Assembly (NCBI GenBank): GCA_025352585.1
Contig: JANXTD010000622.1
Coordinates: 1-10,222 of the forward strand
Reading direction: 5' to 3'
Length of the DNA stretch: 10,222 nt
Source of the DNA: Fimbriiglobus sp.
GTDB taxonomy: Bacteria > Planctomycetota > Planctomycetia > Gemmatales > Gemmataceae
Made by a program: the position numbers and the translations under genes. The notes beneath the pieces were generated by a model that saw only the letters and a program-made list of their open reading frames with translations, did not search any database and was not told the origin of the DNA. This document shows, one piece after another, positions 5,209-10,222 of this stretch (the stretch's first letter is position 1; every line of letters begins with the position of its first letter).

Positions 5209-6336
5209 CTACTTCTTCTTGCCGAGGTTCGCCGGGTTCCAGTCGGCGTCGGTCAGGCCCGACGGCACTTTGAGCTGGTCGAAGAAGTAGTACTCGACCT
5301 CCTTGCCGTCGGCGTCGGTCGTGACCACAAGGATCGGGAACAGGTAGCCGGGCGAGTCGGGCTTGGGGTCGAAATAGACTTGCCGCTTGCCGCCCTTGGC
5401 GAGCGTCGGGTCTTCGCCGGCGCGGATGGTCACCTCAACGCCGTCGAGCGCGTAGGGCACTTCCTTGCGCTGCACGAGGCCGAGACTCTTGACGGCCGGG
5501 CCGCCGCCGTCGGGCGGGTTGAGGGCTTTCGTCAGCCCCGCGAGCGTGCGGCCGAAGCCGGCCTGGTAGATGCGGTAGCGGCTCTTGGCGGTCGCGGCCT
5601 TACTGTCGGGGTCCATGTCGGTCTTGAAGCCGGCCCCCGCAATGAGGTGGTCGCCCTTGCCGGTCACCACATGAATCTTGTTGTCGAACTGGCCCTGGAC
5701 GTACAGGACCTCGCGGCCCTGGCCCTCACTCGACAGCACCTTCATATAGACGCTCAACGGAGACATCCGCAGCTTGTAAACGATCTCGTCTTGCGGGAGT
5801 TGCTTGCCGTTGACGACTTCGCGCTTGATGAGCCGCGCCTCGAAGCTCACCAGGTCGGCGCAGCGCTTGTTGGAGGCGTCGAGCAGTTTGCGCACGGCCA
5901 GGCAGTCGTCGCTGCCGGTCTGGACCGGCGGCGTCGGCCCCGCGGCCGGCGGCTCCGCCGGCTTGGCCTCGGCCGGCTTCGGCTTGCGGTCGCCCAACCG
6001 GTCCCGCAACGGCCGGCGGTCGTCGCCGTCGGCCTCGGGCAGAGCGATGGCCCCGGTCTGGACGATCGGCGTCTCCGGCGGCGTGACCACCGGCCGGCCG
6101 ACGGGCATGGTCGGCACGGCCCCGGCGTACTGCTCCGACTTGGGCGGCGCGACGGGCGGGTCGGTCGGCAAGGGCGGCGGCGCGGGCGGCAGCGGGGCCG
6201 CGACCGGCTCGACGCGCGCGAGTTGCGGGTCGAGTTTGGCCGGCGGCCGGCCGGCCGCGGGGCGGTGGCCGCGCAGGGCGTCGCAGCCGGTCCCCGCGAG
6301 CAGGAGGAGCGCAAGACCGGCCCATCGACTCGCCAT
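5209..6336 (-). CDS. DUF1571 family protein, probable lipoprotein
   Basis: A 375-residue exported protein of a family found mainly in planctomycetes; function unknown. The N-terminus has a short hydrophobic segment (LALLLLAG, 8-15) ending at Cys18 in AGTGC, a probable lipid attachment site, although position -3 is Gly rather than the usual Leu, Val or Ile. Residues 25-140 are a long Pro/Ala-rich linker, probably spanning the cell envelope. The DUF1571 domain fills about 145-375, with the marker SFEARLIKREVVNGKQLPQ (164-182), then the runs SVYMKVL, GREVLYVQGQFDNKIHVVTG and AGFGRTLAGL. The last part (YFDPKPDSPGYLFPI, then LTDADWNPANLG) resembles the end of LolA/LppX-like lipoprotein carriers, so a lipid-binding fold is possible. 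The ATG has GGGAG 7 bases upstream. It starts 43 bases behind the GH3 gene and is probably the last gene of the hydrolase-GH3-DUF1571 unit. Confidence 0.85.
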   Translation of the reverse strand: MASRWAGLALLLLAGTGCDALRGHRPAAGRPPAKLDPQLARVEPVAAPLPPAPPPLPTDPPVAPPKSEQYAGAVPTMPVGRPVVTPPETPIVQTGAIALPEADGDDRRPLRDRLGDRKPKPAEAKPAEPPAAGPTPPVQTGSDDCLAVRKLLDASNKRCADLVSFEARLIKREVVNGKQLPQDEIVYKLRMSPLSVYMKVLSSEGQGREVLYVQGQFDNKIHVVTGKGDHLIAGAGFKTDMDPDSKAATAKSRYRIYQAGFGRTLAGLTKALNPPDGGGPAVKSLGLVQRKEVPYALDGVEVTIRAGEDPTLAKGGKRQVYFDPKPDSPGYLFPILVVTTDADGKEVEYYFFDQLKVPSGLTDADWNPANLGKKK

Positions 6337-6379
6337 GCGTCAACTCCCGCGGACCCGTGAGGCGTACACGCGGCTGACA

Positions 6380-8059
6380 CTAGCAACTCGGCGTCGTCGA
6401 CGCCAGGCGAAGTGCGAAGTCGGTGTCGCCGACCAGCGCAGGGTGCTTGAATTGCTCGGGGCTGCCGCCGGTCTGCCGCAGCCGGTCGCGCGTCCAGGTC
6501 GCCCAGGTGCCCGGCGGGAGCGCGACCAGCCGCACGACGCCGAGGCGGCCGGAGTCGCGCTTGGCGGCGTACTCGATGTTGCCCTCGGCCAGCCGGGCGT
6601 CGAGTTCGCCGGCGAACGCCGGGGGCAGTGTCACCTCGCTAAAGAGGCCGTAGTGCGGCTGCGTCGCGTCCCAGATCGGGGCGAGCGTACAGGTGCCGGG
6701 GGTGACGCCGGTCGCCGCCATCGCCGCGCGAATCGCCGCCGTGACTTGGTGCTCGGACAGCTTCTCGCCGGTCAAGTTCGAGAAGCGGTTGCCCTTGCCC
6801 AGGAACTCCACCTTCGGCGTCCGACCGACGAACCCGCGCACCCGCACCAGGTCGGAAATGTGGTAGCGGTACAGGCCCGCCGCGGTCGTCGGCAGGATGA
6901 AGTAGCTCGCGCCATCGGTCAACTCGTGGGCACCGAGCACCGTCGGCTGAGCGGAGTCGATGTCGCCCTCGGGGATGAACTCGAAGTAGTGCGAGTGGAT
7001 GTCTAATACGCCGGCGGGGGTGTCGTTCTCGCAGGGGATCGTGAAGCGGCCCTCACTCGCGATCAGCCCCAGGTCGCGGATCGGCGGCCGGCCCCAAAAT
7101 TCCGTCAACTGTTGCAAGTACGGCGTCATGCTGCCGCCGGTCCAGGTGCCGAGCAGAATCGACTCCGGCGGCCAGACATCCTGCGGCGTCAAGCGTCCGG
7201 ATTTTTGGGCGATCGCGTCGAGTTCGGCGGCCCGCGCGGGGTTCGCCTTGAGCCGCCGCCGCACCGCGTCGCGGACGAAGCCGGGGTAGCCGAAGTGCGT
7301 CGTCAGCGTGCCGTCGCGCAGGTCCTTGAGCAGCCGAGATTTCTCGGCGTCCATCGTGCGGCCGAGTGCCAGTAGCGTCGAGGGGTTGGCGGCGGTGAAC
7401 AGCGAGCAGCGGCGGCCGATACTCAGCCGCAGGGCGAGGTAGTAGCGGGCGGTGGCGTCCTTGAGCTTGCCCACTTCGGGCGGCACCGTGTACAGCCAGC
7501 GCACCAGCGGCGTCTGGATGCCGGCGGCGAACCCGCTGGCGTTGCCGCACGGCACGCCGCCGGGGGTGCGGTACTCCTCGGCGTCGCCGACCAGCTGGAC
7601 GACCGGCCGCAGGGCCAGTTTGCGCACGCGGTGGTCGCGGTAGACGCGGATGCCCCACATATTCCAGCCGCGCTTGTAGTCGGCGTGGTACTGCGCCGTG
7701 AACGGGATCAGTTTGCGCTTGGCCGTCGTGCCGCTCGTCAGCGCGAACATCAGGAGCTTGTCGTCGGCAGCGATCAGGGCCGTCGTCTCGCCGGCGGCCA
7801 TGCGCTCGATGTACGGGGCCAGCCGCTCGTAGGGGCCGACCTCGACGTTGTGCCGGTAGTCGGCGACGCTGCGGACGGCGTCGAAGTGGTGGTCGCGGCC
7901 GAAGCCGGTGGCGGCCTGGCGGCGCAGGATGCGCAACAGCACGTCGCGCTGCACCGCCTCGGGGTCGGCGCAACTCGCCAGGAACAGGCGTTGCCGGCGG
8001 ACCATCGGGTAGGTCGCGGCGCGGGCCAGTTTAACGAGGATCGTGCGAGACAGCGACAC
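6380..8059 (-). CDS. GH3-family acyl-adenylating enzyme (ANL superfamily)
   Basis: A 559-residue member of the GH3 family. Plant GH3 enzymes activate a carboxylic acid (such as jasmonate or auxin) as acyl-AMP and transfer it to an amino acid; substrates of bacterial members are largely unknown. ANL motifs are complete: the ATP P-loop ALTSGTTAKRKLIP (106-119), an IASEGRF motif where plant enzymes have the adenine-contacting region (333-339), GLYRYHISDLVRVRGF with the ribose-binding Asp (395-410), and FLGKGNRFSNLTGEKLSEHQV (419-439) at the hinge to the mobile C-terminal domain. Length is normal and no membrane segment is seen, so it should be cytoplasmic. Translation starts at a GTG only 3 bases after the hydrolase stop, with no clear ribosome binding site, which points to translational coupling. 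DUF1571 follows 43 bases downstream. Family assignment is firm; the acyl and amine substrates are unknown. Confidence 0.92.
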   Translation of the reverse strand: MSLSRTILVKLARAATYPMVRRQRLFLASCADPEAVQRDVLLRILRRQAATGFGRDHHFDAVRSVADYRHNVEVGPYERLAPYIERMAAGETTALIAADDKLLMFALTSGTTAKRKLIPFTAQYHADYKRGWNMWGIRVYRDHRVRKLALRPVVQLVGDAEEYRTPGGVPCGNASGFAAGIQTPLVRWLYTVPPEVGKLKDATARYYLALRLSIGRRCSLFTAANPSTLLALGRTMDAEKSRLLKDLRDGTLTTHFGYPGFVRDAVRRRLKANPARAAELDAIAQKSGRLTPQDVWPPESILLGTWTGGSMTPYLQQLTEFWGRPPIRDLGLIASEGRFTIPCENDTPAGVLDIHSHYFEFIPEGDIDSAQPTVLGAHELTDGASYFILPTTAAGLYRYHISDLVRVRGFVGRTPKVEFLGKGNRFSNLTGEKLSEHQVTAAIRAAMAATGVTPGTCTLAPIWDATQPHYGLFSEVTLPPAFAGELDARLAEGNIEYAAKRDSGRLGVVRLVALPPGTWATWTRDRLRQTGGSPEQFKHPALVGDTDFALRLASTTPSC

Positions 8060-8062
8060 CGG

Positions 8063-9106
8063 CTAAGCCCGCACGGCGACGCGGGCGGTGGCCGGCTCGG
8101 CGGGCAGCGGCAGGATCAGGGCCGGCTCCTCGGCGTACAGGTTGGCGTCGAAGAACTTGGCCACGCGGCGGCCGTACTCCTCGCCGGCGACCTGGACCGC
8201 CTGGTTGTGCTTCGCCTTCGGCACGACCCAGAGGTGCTTCGACCCCGCCGGCAGCCGCGTGTACAGCGCCTCGGCCATCGCCGGCGAGATGTAGGTGTCG
8301 CCGCCGCCGTGGATCATCTGCACCGGCACCTCGACCTTGTGCAGCACGCGCTCCAGCGCCGGGAACTCGACCTTGCGGCCGCGGGCCGAGCGGCGAATCG
8401 CGGCGTCGCTGAAGAGGCCGTAGATGCCGTCCGGGGCCGCGCGGCGCACCCACGCCGGCGTCTTCTTGACGTAGATCGAGGCCCAGCGGCGAATGAACGG
8501 GATCACCGTCGTGCGGGTGGCGTACGCGCCGTCGGTCACCACGCAGCGGATGAACGGGTCCTCGGCCGCGATCGCCAGGGCCAGCGAGCCGCCCTTACTG
8601 ACGCCGAACACGCCGATGCCGCCCTCGGGCGTCGTCTCGGGGCGCGTCTTGAGGTACGCCACCGCGGCCCGCATGTCGGCCACGTCGTGCGCGGTGACCC
8701 ACTGCAACGGCGCGTAGTTCGGGTCGGTGTCCGAAGTGCCCTGGCTGCGCGGCTCGTAGCTGAACACGTCGTAGCCACGCTCCAGCAGGGTCGCGCAGTA
8801 TTGCAGGCAGGCCCAGCGGTTCGAGCCGAATTCGAGGCCGAACAGCACGACCCCGCGGCGCGGGCCGCGGCCCTGGACGTAACACCCCTTGAGTTTCAGT
8901 CCGCCGGCGGTGGGGAAGCTCACCTCGTCGGCGTCGGGCGGGGCCTTGCCGCGGGGGATCACGAACAGCGGCTTCTCCTCGAAGATGCGGACGACGTGGT
9001 CGAGGTAGCGGGCGCGGATGTAGAAGTACGGCGCGGTCAGCGCGACAACCCCCAGCGCGGCCAAGACCGCCCCCGCCAACGCCAAGTACCACACCCAGTC
9101 GCCCAC
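8063..9106 (-). CDS. membrane-anchored alpha/beta hydrolase
   Basis: A 347-residue serine hydrolase. One hydrophobic segment at about 6-28 (YLALAGAVLAALGVVALTAP) anchors it in the membrane. The catalytic domain follows, with nucleophile S170 in GVFGVSKGGS, acid D270 in HGGGDTYIS and base H300 in PKAKHNQAV, in the right order and spacing. The nearest relatives by look are the dienelactone hydrolase/S9-like esterases; the substrate cannot be told, though an ester or thioester is expected. The region after the triad (320-347) is a short Pro/Ala-rich tail. The start is a GTG with GGGGTGA a few bases upstream. It opens the unit hydrolase-GH3-DUF1571 on the minus strand: only 3 bases separate its stop from the GH3 start. 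The 173-base gap upstream, toward fabF, would have to hold its promoter, but no convincing one was found. Confidence 0.9.
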   Translation of the reverse strand: MGDWVWYLALAGAVLAALGVVALTAPYFYIRARYLDHVVRIFEEKPLFVIPRGKAPPDADEVSFPTAGGLKLKGCYVQGRGPRRGVVLFGLEFGSNRWACLQYCATLLERGYDVFSYEPRSQGTSDTDPNYAPLQWVTAHDVADMRAAVAYLKTRPETTPEGGIGVFGVSKGGSLALAIAAEDPFIRCVVTDGAYATRTTVIPFIRRWASIYVKKTPAWVRRAAPDGIYGLFSDAAIRRSARGRKVEFPALERVLHKVEVPVQMIHGGGDTYISPAMAEALYTRLPAGSKHLWVVPKAKHNQAVQVAGEEYGRRVAKFFDANLYAEEPALILPLPAEPATARVAVRA

Positions 9107-9186
9107 AGGCTCACCCCGCGTTCAGTCTATCACGCCTTGGTCTAGATTCGTCCAGTCTTGCCCCGCCGCTCCACCCCAACCCGAAG

Positions 9187-9276
9187 ACCGGGTGTCGGGT
9201 ATGGGGTGTCGCAGAACCGAGTCAGGCGATTTCCGATGTTCTGCGACACCCGACACCCGACCACCCGACACCCGGT
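9187..9276. repeat. nested inverted repeat between fabF and the hydrolase gene
   Basis: Two perfect 14-bp stems are stacked. The inner stem is GGGTGTCGCAGAAC (9204-9217) with GTTCTGCGACACCC (9238-9251), enclosing a 20-base loop. The outer stem is ACCGGGTGTCGGGT (9187-9200) with ACCCGACACCCGGT (9263-9276). The unpaired bases between them are 9201-9203 on the left and 9252-9262 on the right. Within the arms a heptamer, CGGGTGT, recurs on the minus strand. The element starts 3 bases beyond the fabF stop, so it could end or protect the fabF transcript, or be a small dispersed palindromic element. No T-tract follows on either side. Confidence 0.85.
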
Positions 9277-9279
9277 TCG

Positions 9280-10222
9280 TCACAGCCGGCTCGCCACCAG
9301 GGCGATGTTCTGGCCGCCGAAGCCGAAGCTGTTAGACAGTACATGCCGGATGCCGGCGACCTGTCGCGCGAAGTTGGGGACGTAGTCGAGGTCGCACGCC
9401 GGGTCGGGCGTCTCGTAGTTGATCGTCGGCGGCAACACGCCCTGCCGCATCGCCAGCACCGCGACCATCAGCTCGACGACCCCGCCGGCGGCGATCAGGT
9501 GGCCGAGCATACTCTTCACGCTCGACACCGGCGTGCGGTAGGCGGCGGCCCCGAGCGCCATCTTGATGCCGGCCGTCTCGCTCTCGTCGTTGGCCTGCGT
9601 GCTCGTGCCGTGGGCGTTGACGTAGCCGATTTCGTCGGGGCGAATCCCCGCGTCGGCGATGGCGTTGGCCATGCACTGCCCCGCGCCGCGGGCGGCCGGG
9701 TGCGGGTCGGTCATGCGATAGGCGTCGCCGGTGGTGCCGTAGCCGGTCAACTCGGCGTAGATGGTCGCCCCACGCTTACGGGCGTGCTCGTACTCTTCGA
9801 GGACGATCATGCCCGCGCCCTCGCCGAGCACGAAGCCGGTGCGGGTCAGGTCGAACGGCCGGCTCGCCTTCTTGGGGTCGCTGTTGTGCGTCGAAAGGGC
9901 CGTCAGCAGGTTGAAGCCGGTCACGCCGAAGGAGTGGATCATGCTATGCGCCCCGCCGGCGAGCATCGCGTCCGCGTCGCCGAAGCGGATCATCTCGGCC
10001 GCCTCGCCGAGCGCCTGGGCACTCGCCGCGCACGCCGTCAGGCAGGTGTAATTCGGCCCCAGCAGTTCGTACTCCTCGGCCAGCCGGCCGGCGCTGGTGT
10101 TCATCTCCAACTCGGCCTCGCGCTCGCCGTCGAGCATCGCGACCGCCTCCCGCGCGAAGCGGCCGTGATCGACCGCGCGGCCATCGACACTCGCCATGCC
10201 GGCGGCGCTAATCACCGTGTCG
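9280..10222 (-). CDS. fabF: beta-ketoacyl-ACP synthase II (FabF type), 5' end beyond the window
   Basis: Condensing enzyme of fatty acid synthesis: it joins malonyl-ACP to an acyl-ACP with loss of CO2, in the cytoplasm. About 314 C-terminal residues are visible; with a usual length of about 410-420, roughly 100 N-terminal residues lie beyond base 10222. The Cys-His-His triad is present: the nucleophile Cys in GPNYTCLTACAASAQALGEA (second Cys, codon at 10030-10032), His in NAHGTST, and His in KSMLGHLIAAGG. The Gly-rich ending LSNSFGFGGQNIAL is also present. The segment before the Cys is divergent: where E. coli-type FabF has VIIGSGIGG, this frame reads VISAAGMAS, and it has LEMNTSAGRLAEEYELLGPN. 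That suggests a separate FabF subfamily, perhaps serving a specialised lipid or polyketide-like product. The stop is the TGA at 9280-9282, directly followed by the nested inverted repeat. No acpP is visible because the upstream side is cut. Confidence 0.93.
   Translation of the reverse strand, partial: DTVISAAGMASVDGRAVDHGRFAREAVAMLDGEREAELEMNTSAGRLAEEYELLGPNYTCLTACAASAQALGEAAEMIRFGDADAMLAGGAHSMIHSFGVTGFNLLTALSTHNSDPKKASRPFDLTRTGFVLGEGAGMIVLEEYEHARKRGATIYAELTGYGTTGDAYRMTDPHPAARGAGQCMANAIADAGIRPDEIGYVNAHGTSTQANDESETAGIKMALGAAAYRTPVSSVKSMLGHLIAAGGVVELMVAVLAMRQGVLPPTINYETPDPACDLDYVPNFARQVAGIRHVLSNSFGFGGQNIALVASRL

Noticed and set aside
4492..6360. 622-residue open frame on the plus strand
   Set aside because: It lies antisense to the response regulator and DUF1571 genes, which have clear domains. 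Its composition (Arg/Ala/Val/His-rich, no motif) is that of a reverse-strand shadow in GC-rich DNA.
7631..9145. 504-residue open frame on the plus strand
   Set aside because: Antisense to the GH3 and hydrolase genes; no recognisable motif and typical shadow composition.
9107..9186. Promoter for the hydrolase operon (TGGACG with a downstream TAGACT on the minus strand)
   Set aside because: The spacing is 19 bases and both boxes match poorly; not better than chance.

Overview
The window reads as chromosomal DNA of a high-GC planctomycete, most likely a member of the Gemmataceae. This is inferred from the gene set: a DUF1571 lipoprotein-like protein with a long proline-rich linker, a bacterial GH3-family enzyme, a PD40 beta-propeller protein with an N-terminal anchor, a lone groES and a REC-only regulator. 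Very GC-rich codon use fits. No rRNA, tRNA, transposase, phage or CRISPR gene was seen, so this is mostly housekeeping and family-specific DNA rather than a mobile island.

Left block, plus strand (1-2230). A BadF/N-acetylglucosamine-kinase-type sugar kinase has a reading frame open to the left edge, and its first residues resemble the tail of MurQ etherase. It is followed after 21 bases by a serine O-acetyltransferase of the EpsC/CysE type. Behind that lies an orphan C-terminal piece of an S9 (prolyl oligopeptidase family) peptidase, read here as a decayed gene remnant.

Middle block, minus strand (2301-5007). A 505-residue exported or anchored PD40 propeller protein sits in visibly less GC-rich DNA. 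Upstream of it is a 368-base gene-free stretch (3819-4186) with a perfect 28-bp direct repeat, a 10-bp-stem hairpin and one candidate promoter. Then come a complete groES and, 44 bases upstream of it, a single-domain response regulator.

Right block, minus strand (5209-10222). In transcription order it holds the 3' part of a FabF-type beta-ketoacyl-ACP synthase cut by the window edge; a 173-base gap with a large nested inverted repeat; a membrane-anchored alpha/beta hydrolase; a GH3-family acyl-adenylating enzyme starting 3 bases after the hydrolase stop; and a DUF1571 protein 43 bases further on. Hydrolase, GH3 and DUF1571 look like one transcription unit. Together they suggest envelope-linked acyl chemistry whose substrate the sequence does not reveal.

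The points most worth a second look are this three-gene cassette, the heptamer-based motif (CGGGTGT) just behind both groES and fabF, the possible MurQ-kinase fusion and the S9 peptidase remnant.
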